A stretch of DNA of 64,000 bases from Pelagibacterales bacterium SAG-MED28. GTDB taxonomy: Bacteria; Pseudomonadota; Alphaproteobacteria; Pelagibacterales; Pelagibacteraceae. Of this stretch, positions 52,044-61,440 are shown in pieces; the stretch's first letter is position 1; each line of letters begins with the position of its first letter. The position numbers and the translations under genes are program-made. A model generated the notes under the pieces. That model searched no databases. It was not told where the DNA came from and saw only the letters and a program-made list of their open reading frames with translations. Location: NCBI GenBank assembly GCA_014653835.1, contig JACWDY010000001.1, positions 62,001-126,000 on the forward strand, given 5' to 3'.

Positions 52044-52133
52044 GGAGAGGTGGCTGAGCGGTTGAAAGCACTGGTCTTGAAAACCAGCAACGAGGCAACT
52101 CGTTCGTGGGTTCGAATCCCACCCTCTCCGCCA
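52044..52133 (+). tRNA. tRNA-Ser (anticodon TGA)
   Basis: Class II tRNA of 90 bases with a long variable arm (ACGAGGCAACTCGT). Acceptor GGAGAGG pairs with CCTCTCC, followed by G and an encoded CCA. The anticodon stem CTGGT/ACCAG encloses CTTGAAA, with anticodon TGA. The D-arm carries TGGCTGAGCGG. It lies one base from the convergent sdhE stop. Confidence 0.96.
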
Positions 52134-52391
52134 TCAAATTCTAAATTTTTTAAAAATTTTTGAAACCTTATTTTGATCGATTTTTTTTTCGACTATATTA
52201 AAATTATAAAAATTTAATATTATTTCATCTTCAAAATCTAAAAATTTTTCAAGTTCAGCTAAAAGACTATCTTCAAAATCATTGATATATTTATTAACAA
52301 AAGAACTTAATAAAATATCCATTTCTTTTGTTCCTCTGTATCCTGCTCGATAAATTAATTTTTTTTTAAATATTTCTAATTTATTGTTCAT
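52134..52391 (-). CDS. sdhE: SdhE/Sdh5-like flavinylation factor
   Basis: The 85-residue protein has the short motif YRAGYRGTKEMDILLSSF (RGxxE), then an acidic segment. This matches SdhE/SDHAF2, which helps attach FAD to succinate dehydrogenase. It lies divergent from recG, the common recG-sdhE pairing of alphaproteobacteria. It is flanked by tRNA-Ser at its 3' end. Confidence 0.9.
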   Translation of the reverse strand: MNNKLEIFKKKLIYRAGYRGTKEMDILLSSFVNKYINDFEDSLLAELEKFLDFEDEIILNFYNFNIVEKKIDQNKVSKIFKKFRI

Positions 52392-52423
52392 AAATTTGTA
52401 TTATACATAATTTATTCGTTGAA

Positions 52424-54469
52424 ATGAAAAAAAATTTTATATTATCTGATATTAACAATTTAAAAGGTGTTGGCCCTCAATTAACCAAGTATTTAAAAAA
52501 AAAGAAGATTGAAAAAATTAAAGATATAATCTTAAGTTTACCTTATTCAGAAACCGATAGATCTAAAATTTACAAATTAAAAGATTTACAGGTGGGTAAA
52601 ATTCAAACCGTTAAAGTTTTAGTAAAAAAATTGAATTTCCCTAGAATAAGAAATTTACCAAATAAAATTTCATGTGAGGATGAAACTGGAAAAATAGAAA
52701 TAGTTTATTTTAATAGCAGAGAGGGATATCTTAGAAAATTATTTCTGTTGAATAAATTTGTGATTATTAGTGGCAAAGTTAGCTATTATAATAATAAATA
52801 TCAAATTACAAATCCTGATTATGTTACATCATTAGAAAATCAAGAATATGTAGTAAAAAATATTCCTAAATATAATTTAACAAAAGGTATTAACGAAAAA
52901 AAGTATCGTAATATAAGTGAACAAGTAATTGGTAATTTACCTAAGATTGTTGACTGGCTTGATGAAAAATTTATTAAAGATAACAAATTACTTAATTGGA
53001 ATGAATGTATAAAAAAATTACATAATTCAAAAGAAGGACAAAATAATCAATCTAAAAGTTTCAGAAGAATAGTTTTTGATGAACTATGCGCAAACTTTTT
53101 GACACTTTCTGAAAATAGGAAAAGAATTAGAATAAATAAATCTCCAAAAAAATTCACTAATAAAAATTCTGAATTAATAAAAAAAAGTTTACCGTTTAAA
53201 TTAACCAATGATCAAGAAACAGTTATTAACGAGATAAATCAAGATTTATTAAGTGATAGAAGAATGTTTAGAATTATTCAGGGGGATGTTGGTTCTGGTA
53301 AAACTATAGTCTCTATTTTATCCATTCTAAATGTCATTAAGAGCGGTTATCAATGCGCTTTGATGAGTCCGACAGAGATACTAGCTAAACAACACTACAC
53401 ATTAATAAAAAAAATTTTTAAAAATGAAAATTTTGATATTGAGTTTTTAACTGGAAAAACTGAGTATAAATCAAGAAATGTTATTTTAACTAATTTAATA
53501 TCTGGTAAAATTAAACTTTTAATAGGAACTCATGCACTTTTTCAAAAAAAAATAAACTTTCAAAAACTAGGTTTAGTAATTATTGATGAACAACATAAAT
53601 TTGGTGTAAAACAAAGAAGTGAGCTAGCAAAAAAAGGAGGTAACGAATGTGACGTATTGCTTATGTCGGCAACACCTATTCCTAGAACGATGATGATGTC
53701 CATTTACGGAGATATGGATATTTCAAAAATTACAGAAAAACCGTCTAAACGTAAAAAAATAATTACTTTAAGTAAACCTGAAAAAAAAATAAGTGAACTT
53801 TGGCCTTTTATTAAAAAACAATTATTAAATAACAATCAAGTTTTTTGGGTTTGTCCTTTAATAGAGGATTCTGCATTTTTAGATTACTCTTCAGCTAAAG
53901 AAAAATTTAAAATAATTGATAAAATATTTCCTAATAAAGTTGGTCTCATTCACGGTGGGCTAAAAAATGAAGAAAAAGATAAAATTTTAAAAAGTTTTTT
54001 ACAAAAAAAAATATCAATACTAGTGACTACAACTGTTATTGAGGTTGGTATAGATTTCCCAAATGCAAATTTGATAGTAATAGAAAATGCTAATAAATTT
54101 GGTCTCGCGCAGCTTCATCAGCTAAGAGGTAGAGTTGGTAGAGGTGAAAAACAAGGCACGTGTATTTTATTATTTAAAGACGGGTTAAGTAAAAATGCTA
54201 TTAAAAGAATTAAGGTTCTTAAAAATTCAAATGATGGATTTTTCATTGCAGAAGAAGATTTAAAATTAAGAGGATTTGGAGATTTAATTGGATTCCAGCA
54301 AAGCGGAGTAAAAAGTTTTAGGTTTGCTGATCCAGTAATCCACGAAGATTTATTTAAATTAGCAGAAAAATACGTACAAAATTTAAGAGGGTATATGGAT
54401 CAAAATAAATACTCATTCTTGCTTAAACTTTTTGATAGAGCAGAAATAATTAACACAAGCGAGCTCTAA
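52424..54469 (+). CDS. recG: ATP-dependent DNA helicase RecG
   Basis: Branch-migration helicase for stalled forks. The 681-residue protein has a wedge/OB domain (about 1-150) with GVGPQLTKYLKKKKI, Walker A GDVGSGKTIVSIL, the DEQH box in VIIDEQHKFGVKQRSELAKKG and helicase motifs LMSATPIPRTM and QLRGRVGRGEK. The C-terminal LKLRGFGDLIGFQQSG motif is also present. Divergent from sdhE by 32 bases; convergent overlap of 4 bases with the DUF502 gene. Confidence 0.96.
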   Translation: MKKNFILSDINNLKGVGPQLTKYLKKKKIEKIKDIILSLPYSETDRSKIYKLKDLQVGKIQTVKVLVKKLNFPRIRNLPNKISCEDETGKIEIVYFNSREGYLRKLFLLNKFVIISGKVSYYNNKYQITNPDYVTSLENQEYVVKNIPKYNLTKGINEKKYRNISEQVIGNLPKIVDWLDEKFIKDNKLLNWNECIKKLHNSKEGQNNQSKSFRRIVFDELCANFLTLSENRKRIRINKSPKKFTNKNSELIKKSLPFKLTNDQETVINEINQDLLSDRRMFRIIQGDVGSGKTIVSILSILNVIKSGYQCALMSPTEILAKQHYTLIKKIFKNENFDIEFLTGKTEYKSRNVILTNLISGKIKLLIGTHALFQKKINFQKLGLVIIDEQHKFGVKQRSELAKKGGNECDVLLMSATPIPRTMMMSIYGDMDISKITEKPSKRKKIITLSKPEKKISELWPFIKKQLLNNNQVFWVCPLIEDSAFLDYSSAKEKFKIIDKIFPNKVGLIHGGLKNEEKDKILKSFLQKKISILVTTTVIEVGIDFPNANLIVIENANKFGLAQLHQLRGRVGRGEKQGTCILLFKDGLSKNAIKRIKVLKNSNDGFFIAEEDLKLRGFGDLIGFQQSGVKSFRFADPVIHEDLFKLAEKYVQNLRGYMDQNKYSFLLKLFDRAEIINTSEL

Positions 54470-55080
54470 TTTATGTTTGTGGTTCCGGCAGAAACAATGA
54501 ATTTTGAGGCTTGCTCAAAAGATACATCAAGATAAATTAATTCTTTTTTTGGAACCATAAGTAGAAAACCACTTGTTGGGTTAGGAGTTGTTGGAACAAA
54601 GACATTTATAATATCCTCACCTACTTTATTTCTTATTATACCGTCGTTTTCTCTTGTTGCAAAACCAACAGCCCAAATACCTTTACGTGGGTACTCTAAA
54701 AGAACTACAGTTTTCTGTTTACTATCTGATTTAGTGAATGTTTCTGTCATTTGACCTATTGCAGAATAAATAGTTCTAAGAATAGGTATTTTTCTTAAAA
54801 TATTATTGAATAATTCAAAGAATTTTTTTCCTAAAAAAGATAGGGATAACCAACCTATAAAAGTAATGACCAATAAAGCAATTATGATTTCAACACCAGG
54901 AATATTAAATGGTAGATAATTATTAGGGTTAATTTCTTTTGGGATAATTTTTCCTGAAATTCTTATAATGAATAATGTTAGATAAAGGGTTATTCCTATA
55001 GGAATTAAAACAACAATACCAGCTATGAAATTGTTTCTAATTGAAGAAAATAAAGATTTTTTTATGTTTTGTTTTGACAT
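54466..55080 (-). CDS. DUF502 family membrane protein
   Basis: The 204-residue protein has two membrane segments near its N-terminus (about 16-36 and 57-80), then a soluble region with PILRTIYSAIGQMTET, VVLLEYPRKGIWAVGFATRE and FVPTTPNPTSGFLLMVPK. These are the hallmarks of the DUF502 family, which is widely conserved. Its function is not established. Convergent with recG. Confidence 0.88.
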   Translation of the reverse strand: MSKQNIKKSLFSSIRNNFIAGIVVLIPIGITLYLTLFIIRISGKIIPKEINPNNYLPFNIPGVEIIIALLVITFIGWLSLSFLGKKFFELFNNILRKIPILRTIYSAIGQMTETFTKSDSKQKTVVLLEYPRKGIWAVGFATRENDGIIRNKVGEDIINVFVPTTPNPTSGFLLMVPKKELIYLDVSFEQASKFIVSAGTTNIN

Positions 55081-55172
55081 TAATTATGAGTAACTAGAAT
55101 ATATAATAAATATTATTATTAAGATAAAAATTGCAATTAACAATTTATTATTTAAAATCATGAGTCTGAAAT

Positions 55173-56006
55173 ATGTATAACATAAATAGAAGAAAATTTC
55201 TTGGGTATTTTGGATGTAGTTGCTTTTCGTTGGTTCTTCCTTCTTGTTCAACGGTGCCAATTACGGAAAGAAGACAGTTAAGTATAATTCCGGAGTCGCG
55301 AATAAACCAACAAGCTGCAGCTGCTTATGAGACATTTAGAAGTAAAACCAAATTAATTACAAGCGGTCGACAATTAAATGAAATTAGAGCTATAGGAAAA
55401 AAAATTGAATATGCTGTTAGTACATTTTTTGAAAAGCAAGGAAAAGAAGATCCGACTAAAAACTTTGGTTGGGATTATATTCTTGTTGACAATGATAAAG
55501 TTGTAAATGCATGGTGTATGCCGGGTGGAAAAATTGCTGTTTACACCGGATTACTAAAAGTTACGAAAAATATTAATGCACTTTCAATTGTAATGGGTCA
55601 TGAAATTGCTCATGCTGTAGCTAGACATTCTGTTGAGAGAATGAGTCATGCTATGACTATTAATTTAGGAACAACTGTTGCTGATATTTTTCTAGGTGGT
55701 GCAATTAACAGAACTAGAAATACTGTTGGTAGTAATACTGGTTTAGACATTTTTCAATTGGGTATTATGAATCCATTTGGAAGAAAACAGGAAACTGAAG
55801 CAGATTATTTAGGTTTGATTTTTTCTTCATTATCAGGTTATGACATTAGGGAGTCAGTGAAACTATGGGAGAGAATGTCTGAGAAAAATAAAGGGAAAGA
55901 ACCACCAGTTTTTTTAAGCACTCATCCAAGCAGTAAGAAAAGAATTGATAATTTAAATGAATGGATAAGTGATGTTATGATTGAATATCCACCAATAAAG
56001 ACTTAA
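55173..56006 (+). CDS. M48 family metallopeptidase, Tat-type lipoprotein
   Basis: The 277-residue protein starts with a twin-arginine motif (NRRKFLG) and a lipobox ending at C25 (LPSC), so it may be exported folded and lipid-anchored. The zinc site is H143-E144-x2-H147 (MGHEIAHAVARH), with the third ligand in ETEADYLG. FLSTHPSSKKRI is the family's substrate motif. It resembles the periplasmic BepA/LoiP class acting on misassembled outer-membrane proteins. Confidence 0.9.
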   Translation: MYNINRRKFLGYFGCSCFSLVLPSCSTVPITERRQLSIIPESRINQQAAAAYETFRSKTKLITSGRQLNEIRAIGKKIEYAVSTFFEKQGKEDPTKNFGWDYILVDNDKVVNAWCMPGGKIAVYTGLLKVTKNINALSIVMGHEIAHAVARHSVERMSHAMTINLGTTVADIFLGGAINRTRNTVGSNTGLDIFQLGIMNPFGRKQETEADYLGLIFSSLSGYDIRESVKLWERMSEKNKGKEPPVFLSTHPSSKKRIDNLNEWISDVMIEYPPIKT

Positions 56007-56010
56007 TTAT

Positions 56011-56086
56011 TGGTGAGCCCTGATGGACTCGAACCATCGACACCCTCCTTAAAAGGGAGGTGCTCTACCAACTGAGCTAAGGGCCC
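56011..56086 (-). tRNA. tRNA-Lys (anticodon TTT)
   Basis: Reverse-strand cloverleaf of 76 bases. The acceptor GGGCCCT pairs with AGGGCTC (one G-T wobble), followed by A and an encoded CCA at 56011-56013. The anticodon stem CCTCC/GGAGG encloses CTTTTAA, with anticodon TTT. The D-arm has TTAGCTCAGTTGGTAGAGC. It lies 5 bases past the M48 gene stop on the other strand. Confidence 0.96.
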
Positions 56087-56130
56087 TAAAGAATGTTCTT
56101 TTATATACATATCAAATAAATTTCAAATAA

Positions 56131-57246
56131 TTAATCGAGCAAATTTATATACTTTTTATAAAATGAGTTAAAAGTGCCATTCTTAATATTTTTTCGAATT
56201 TCGCCCATAAATTGTTGATAAAAATATATATTGTGCAAAGAAATCAGCATTGATGCCATCATTTCATTTGATTTAATTAGGTGATTTAAATAACTTTTTG
56301 AATACTTATTTAACTCCCTTATTTCGCAATTCTCATCTAGCGGCATTTTATCATACTGGTATTTTGAATTTTTTAAATTAACCCTACCTTCCCAAGTAAA
56401 GGCTAATCCGGTCCTTCCCGATCTTGTGGGCATAACACAATCAAACATGTCGATACCCTCTTTAACTGCACCTAATATGTCTGAAGGTGTTCCAACACCC
56501 ATAAGATATCTTGGTTTATCTTTAGGTAGATAATCTGTTGTTTCATTTAAAATCTTAAACATGTCAGATTGTTTTTCACCTACTGCTAATCCTCCCATAG
56601 CATAACCATTAAAATTGATTTCAATTAATCTTTCTATGCTTTCAATCCTTAAATCTTTAAATAATCCCCCTTGAGTGATTCCAAATAATGCTTTTGATTT
56701 ATTATTTCCAAATTCAATTTTACTTCTTTTAGCCCAATGAGTTGAAACATCTATTGCTTTAGATAAAATTTTTTTGTCATTAGTTAGTTTGGGGCATTCA
56801 TCTAAAACCATAATGATGTCAGAATTTATAGATTTTTGTACTTGAATACTTTTTTCTGGACTTAAAATTATTTTTTTTCCATCTAAATGAGAGCTAAAAA
56901 TAGCTCCTATTTCATAGTCAATTTTATTAAATTTTGATAAAGACATTATTTGATAACCACCTGAGTCAGTTAAAATAGGTTTATTCCAATTCATAAAATT
57001 ATGAAGACCATTAAAATTTTCTAATCTCTTAATTCCCGGTCTTAAAAGTAAATGATAAGTATTACCTAAAATAATTTGAGTATTTGTTTTAAGAATATCA
57101 TCCGTAAAAATTCCTTTCACGGTGCCTTGGGTTCCGACTGGCATAAATGTTGGGGTATTAATAGTACCTCTTGAAGTAATTATTTTTCCCAATCTTGCCT
57201 TATCATTTTGAGTAATTAACTCAAAAGAAAATTCTTTACTCGGCAT
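56131..57246 (-). CDS. tgt: Queuine tRNA-ribosyltransferase with incomplete zinc site
   Basis: Exchanges guanine-34 for preQ1/queuine in tRNA(His, Asp, Asn, Tyr). The 371-residue protein has FMPVGTQGTVKG, LTDSGGYQIMSLS with D94, GGLAVGEKQ and the nucleophile D269 in FDCVMPTR. The zinc site is unusual: C307 and the late His (H338, SLHNIYFY) are present, but the C-x-C-x2-C pattern reads CEIREL, so two Cys ligands are missing. It could be zinc-free. The tgt-ppi-coaD-gyrA order is common. Confidence 0.93.
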   Translation of the reverse strand: MPSKEFSFELITQNDKARLGKIITSRGTINTPTFMPVGTQGTVKGIFTDDILKTNTQIILGNTYHLLLRPGIKRLENFNGLHNFMNWNKPILTDSGGYQIMSLSKFNKIDYEIGAIFSSHLDGKKIILSPEKSIQVQKSINSDIIMVLDECPKLTNDKKILSKAIDVSTHWAKRSKIEFGNNKSKALFGITQGGLFKDLRIESIERLIEINFNGYAMGGLAVGEKQSDMFKILNETTDYLPKDKPRYLMGVGTPSDILGAVKEGIDMFDCVMPTRSGRTGLAFTWEGRVNLKNSKYQYDKMPLDENCEIRELNKYSKSYLNHLIKSNEMMASMLISLHNIYFYQQFMGEIRKNIKNGTFNSFYKKYINLLD

Positions 57247-57252
57247 TAAATG

Positions 57253-57810
57253 TTATTTTGATTTAAGAGAAATTATTTTGTCTGGATTTGGAACTGCACC
57301 ACTTCTAGGATCACCTTTTTTAATCATATTAACAAATTCCATACCTTTGATTACTTTACCAAACGCTGAGTATTGTCTGTCTAAATGAGGAGCAGAGTCG
57401 AAGCATATAAAAAATTGACTATTTGCACTATCAGGATCAGCTGATCTTGCAGCTGAAAGAATACCTCTGGTATGAGCAATATCTGTAAATTCAGCTTTTA
57501 GATTTGGTAGATCTGATCCTCCTGTTCCTGCTAAAGATAAATTAAAATCAGGACTATTCGTGTTTCCAAATTTTACATCACCTGTTTGTGCCATAAAACC
57601 ATCTATTACTCTATGGAAAACTACACCATCATATTTTCCACTGTCAGCTAATTCTTTAAATCTTTTAACATGATTAGGAGCTTTCTCAGGATAGAGCTCA
57701 ATTTCTACATCGCCATAAGTTAATTTTAAAATCATAAGATTGTTTTGGGCAAATATATTTGTATTATGTAAACTATAAAATACTATAAATAAATAGATAA
57801 CTTTTCTCAT
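57253..57810 (-). CDS. Peptidyl-prolyl cis-trans isomerase, cyclophilin type, exported
   Basis: Folding helper of 185 residues with a signal peptide ending near FAQ (residue 22). The cyclophilin core follows: VKRFKELADSGKYDGVVFHRVIDGFMAQTGD (active-site FHR-IDGFMxQ-GD), LSAARSADPDSANSQFFI and LDRQYSAFGKVI. It acts in the periplasm. It overlaps coaD by one base and lies six bases ahead of tgt, so the three form an operon. Confidence 0.93.
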   Translation of the reverse strand: MRKVIYLFIVFYSLHNTNIFAQNNLMILKLTYGDVEIELYPEKAPNHVKRFKELADSGKYDGVVFHRVIDGFMAQTGDVKFGNTNSPDFNLSLAGTGGSDLPNLKAEFTDIAHTRGILSAARSADPDSANSQFFICFDSAPHLDRQYSAFGKVIKGMEFVNMIKKGDPRSGAVPNPDKIISLKSK

Positions 57811-58298
57811 TACAGATTATTTTTTAGAACCTTCACAGTCGATTTAGTAACAAATCTGTCTATATTACCTCCTAAATTTGCTATTTCTTTAACAAATTTA
57901 GATGAAATAATTTGATTTTCAACATCAGACATCAAAAACATTGTTTCAATATTAGAATTTAATTTTTTATTCATTCCGGCTAATTGAAATTCATATTCAA
58001 AATCTGATACGGCTCTTAAACCTCTAATAATAGTGCCTGCCTTATACTTTTTACACAAATTTATTGTAAGAATATCAAAGGGTACCACTTTTATTTTTTT
58101 TTTATTTAGCTTTAGATCTTTAAATAAAGAATTATTAATAATATTTAGTCTATCATTTATAGAAAAATGATAATTTTTGTTAATATTATCTGTAGTCGCT
58201 ACTATTAATTTATCGAAAATATTTAGTGATTTTTTAATAACATCTATATGTCCGTAAGTAATAGGATCAAATGTGCCTGGATAAATAGCAGTATTCAT
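57810..58298 (-). CDS. coaD: Phosphopantetheine adenylyltransferase
   Basis: Penultimate step of coenzyme A synthesis. The 162-residue protein has the nucleotidyltransferase motif YPGTFDPITYGHIDVI (T/HxGH), IRGLRAVSDFEYEFQLAGMN and ISSKFVKEIANLGGNI (ISSxxxR-like). Length and motif order are normal. It starts two bases after the gyrA stop, a common alphaproteobacterial arrangement. Confidence 0.95.
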   Translation of the reverse strand: MNTAIYPGTFDPITYGHIDVIKKSLNIFDKLIVATTDNINKNYHFSINDRLNIINNSLFKDLKLNKKKIKVVPFDILTINLCKKYKAGTIIRGLRAVSDFEYEFQLAGMNKKLNSNIETMFLMSDVENQIISSKFVKEIANLGGNIDRFVTKSTVKVLKNNL

Positions 58299-58300
58299 AA

Positions 58301-60874
58301 TTATTGTATATTATCCTCAATTTTTATTACTGATACAACTTTTTCAGTTCCTGATAATTTTTTAATTCTTACCCCTTGTGTATTACGACCAGCCACTCTA
58401 ATTTCTTTAACTGCACATCTCATTATGCTGCCTTTATCAGTAGATAAAATAATTTCGTCAGTCTCATTAACAACTAAAGATGCTGATATATTTCCATTTC
58501 TTGGAGAATTAACAATTCCAATAATTCCTTTTCCTCCTCTATTGGTAACTCTATAATCAAGATAAGATGATCTTTTACCATAACCATTTTCTGAAACTGA
58601 TAAAATAAATTTATCTACTCCGTTTTTAATTTTTTTATCTTTGTTAATTATTTTAGAGTAAATTTTGGAATTTTCTAAAATAGCTAAAGATATTAATTTA
58701 TCTTTGTCATTTAACTGAATACCTTTAATGCCCTTTGAAGATCTTCCTTTAAATAATCTCAATTTTTTTGATTTAAATCTAATACATTTTCCAAATTGAG
58801 TGCTTAATAAAATATCTTGATCATCACTGCATATTTTTACTCCTATAATTCTATCGTTTTGGTCCAATTTCATTGCAATTTTTCCGCTATTATTAATATT
58901 AACGAAATCTTCTAAAGTATTTTTTCGTACATTCCCTTTTGCGGTTGCAAAAATTACCATTAAATTTTTCCATTCAGATTCATCTTCAGGTAAAGGCATG
59001 ATAGAACTTATAGAATGATGACTTTTTAAAGGAAGGATATTAAATATTGATTTACCTTTGGAAGCAGCTGTTCCTTCAGGTATTTTATGGGCTTTAATTT
59101 TATAAACCAATCCCTGTGTAGAAAAAAACAACACAGGCGTATGAGTATTAGCTGTAAATATTTGGACTACAAAATCCTCCTCTCTTGTTGATATACCAGT
59201 CTTTCCTTTGCCGCCTCTTTTTTGTGCTTTCAAAGAACTTAAAGGACTTCGCTTAATATAACCTTGGTTTGTAATACTTATAACTACAGATTCTTTTTGA
59301 ATAGTTTCCTCAATGTTGTAATTAAGAACGGCATCTATAATCTTCGTTCTTCTAGGAGTTGAAAATTTGTCTTTTATTTTTTCTAATTCTGAAGTAATGA
59401 GTTTATAAAGTTCTTTCTTAGAATTAATTATTTTATTATATTCGATTATTAATTGGGCCAACTTATTTATTTCACTCTCAATTTCTCCAATACCATAAGC
59501 GGTAAGTTTTTGTAATCTTAATTCTAAAATTGCATTAACTTGTTCGTCTGTAAGAGAATAACCTGAAATATTTTTTTTCTTTTCAATTATAGTAATTAGT
59601 TTTAAACTCTTTTTAATTTTCCATTTTTTCGAAAGCAGATTTTTTTTAGCGATTTCCGTATCTTTCGAATTTTTTATAATCTTTATAATTTCATCGATAT
59701 TCTCAACCGCTGTGGCTAAACCAATTAATATATGTGCTCTTTCCTCTGCTTTTTTTAGATCAAATTTTACTCTTTTAATTACAGTATCTTCTCTAAATTT
59801 TAAAAATTCTGAGATAAATTCTTTTAAATTTAAAATCTTTGGTTTGCTATTTACAATTGCTAAAGTATTAAAACCAAAAGAACTTTCAATGTTAGTTAAT
59901 TTATATAATTGTCTTCTTATTGTTTCGGGTTCAACTGCTTTTCTTAATTCTATCACAACTCTTATACCTTCTCTATTAGACTCATCTCTTATATCCCTAA
60001 TTCCTTCAATCTTTTTATCACGAACTAGCTGTGCTATTTTTTCAATTAATAGAGATTTATTTACTTGATAAGGAATAGATTTAATAATTAAAGTTTCTCT
60101 TCCGCCCTTCTTTTCCTCGAGATCTATTTCTCCTCTAATTTTAAATGAACCTCTTCCACTATTGTAGCCTTGTTTAATAATATCTTTTCCAATTATTATT
60201 CCACCTGTGGGAAAATCAGGACCTGGAACATGTTTCATTAATTGAGCAATAGTGATGTCTTTATTATTTATATAAGCAATCGTTCCATCAATAATTTCAC
60301 CTAGATTGTGTGGAGGAATACTTGTAGCCATCCCGACTGCAATACCTCCTGCTCCGTTGACCAAAATGTTTGGATATTGTGAAGGTAAAACTTCAGGTTC
60401 TTTTTCTGTTTCATCATAATTACTTCGATAGACAACAGTATTTTTTTCTAAATCCTCAGTTAAAAATTGTGCAATTCTTCCAAGTTTTGTCTCGGTGTAT
60501 CTCATTGCAGCAGGAGGATCGCCGTCTATTGATCCAAAATTACCCTGACCTGTTATTAGTGGAACACTCATAGAGAAATCTTGAACAAGTCTAACTAAAG
60601 CATCGTAAACTGATTGATCACCGTGAGGATGATATTTACCTATTACATCTCCAACTATTCTTGCTGATTTCCTAAATGGTTTTGACCAATCGTAACCACC
60701 TTTGTACATTGCATAAATTATTCTTCTATGTACTGGTTTTAATCCATCTCTAACATCTGGTAATGCTCTACTGACTATTACACTCATAGCGTAAGATAAA
60801 TATGATGAACTCATTTCATCTTGAACAAAGATAGGTTTAAAAGATTTATTTTTCTCTACGGTATTTTTTTCCAT
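58301..60874 (-). CDS. gyrA: DNA gyrase subunit A
   Basis: Introduces negative supercoils with GyrB. The 857-residue protein has the catalytic Y126 in AAMRYTE and the DNA-gate region [15 protein letters not shown]. Position Q87 matches E. coli Ser83, the main quinolone-contact residue; D91 matches Asp87. The C-terminal wrapping domain keeps the GyrA box as QKRGGKG. Six blade repeats can be followed to the end. It lies six bases downstream of ssb. Confidence 0.96.
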   Translation of the reverse strand: MEKNTVEKNKSFKPIFVQDEMSSSYLSYAMSVIVSRALPDVRDGLKPVHRRIIYAMYKGGYDWSKPFRKSARIVGDVIGKYHPHGDQSVYDALVRLVQDFSMSVPLITGQGNFGSIDGDPPAAMRYTETKLGRIAQFLTEDLEKNTVVYRSNYDETEKEPEVLPSQYPNILVNGAGGIAVGMATSIPPHNLGEIIDGTIAYINNKDITIAQLMKHVPGPDFPTGGIIIGKDIIKQGYNSGRGSFKIRGEIDLEEKKGGRETLIIKSIPYQVNKSLLIEKIAQLVRDKKIEGIRDIRDESNREGIRVVIELRKAVEPETIRRQLYKLTNIESSFGFNTLAIVNSKPKILNLKEFISEFLKFREDTVIKRVKFDLKKAEERAHILIGLATAVENIDEIIKIIKNSKDTEIAKKNLLSKKWKIKKSLKLITIIEKKKNISGYSLTDEQVNAILELRLQKLTAYGIGEIESEINKLAQLIIEYNKIINSKKELYKLITSELEKIKDKFSTPRRTKIIDAVLNYNIEETIQKESVVISITNQGYIKRSPLSSLKAQKRGGKGKTGISTREEDFVVQIFTANTHTPVLFFSTQGLVYKIKAHKIPEGTAASKGKSIFNILPLKSHHSISSIMPLPEDESEWKNLMVIFATAKGNVRKNTLEDFVNINNSGKIAMKLDQNDRIIGVKICSDDQDILLSTQFGKCIRFKSKKLRLFKGRSSKGIKGIQLNDKDKLISLAILENSKIYSKIINKDKKIKNGVDKFILSVSENGYGKRSSYLDYRVTNRGGKGIIGIVNSPRNGNISASLVVNETDEIILSTDKGSIMRCAVKEIRVAGRNTQGVRIKKLSGTEKVVSVIKIEDNIQ

Positions 60875-60880
60875 GAAATT

Positions 60881-61339
60881 TTAAAAAGGAATTTCATCAT
60901 CTAAATCTGAACTATCTTGATTTAGATTATCGTTAGGCAATGAACTTTTATTTTCTGAAACTAAATTAGAATTATTATTATTTCCCCTGCTATCAAGCAT
61001 AGTTAAACTTGAATTATATCCTTGAAGGATAACTTCTGTTGAATATTTATCCTGGCCTGTCGACTCATCTTTCCATTTCCTGGTGCTCAATTGACCTTCT
61101 ACGTAAACATTTGCTCCCTTTTTAACGTATTGTTGGACAACGTTAACTAAACCCTCGTTAAAAATAACAACTCTATGCCACTCTGTTTTTTCTTTTTTTT
61201 CTCCGCTAGATTTATCCTTCCAGGTCTGACTTGTGGCTAGACTCAACCTTGCAACATTTTTACCGTTAACCATTTGTTTGATTTCAGGGTCTGCGCCTAA
61301 ACGACCTATTAATTGCACTTTATTTAAACTTCCGGCCAT
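60881..61339 (-). CDS. ssb: Single-stranded DNA-binding protein
   Basis: Binds single-stranded DNA during replication and repair. The 152-residue protein has the OB-fold start SLNKVQLIGRLGADPEIK, WHRVVIFNEGLVNVVQQYVKKG, VYVEGQLSTRKW and a disordered linker. The C-terminal acidic tip (DLDDEIPF) binds partner proteins. It is divergent from uvrA, the classic ssb/uvrA arrangement, and lies just upstream of gyrA. Confidence 0.96.
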   Translation of the reverse strand: MAGSLNKVQLIGRLGADPEIKQMVNGKNVARLSLATSQTWKDKSSGEKKEKTEWHRVVIFNEGLVNVVQQYVKKGANVYVEGQLSTRKWKDESTGQDKYSTEVILQGYNSSLTMLDSRGNNNNSNLVSENKSSLPNDNLNQDSSDLDDEIPF

Positions 61340-61440
61340 ACTAATTTTGAGTAATATTTGATTATTTATTTATTAATTTAAACTTTTTATATCATAATAA
61401 GCTAATAAATATAAGGTGTATGTTATTTTAAGAAAAAAAT

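Noticed and set aside
59712-60573. Forward frames opposite gyrA
   Set aside because: They are shadows of a highly conserved reverse-strand gene.
61340-61440. Possible LexA (SOS) box between ssb and uvrA
   Set aside because: No GTTC-N7-GTTC or similar direct repeat is visible on either strand in this gap.
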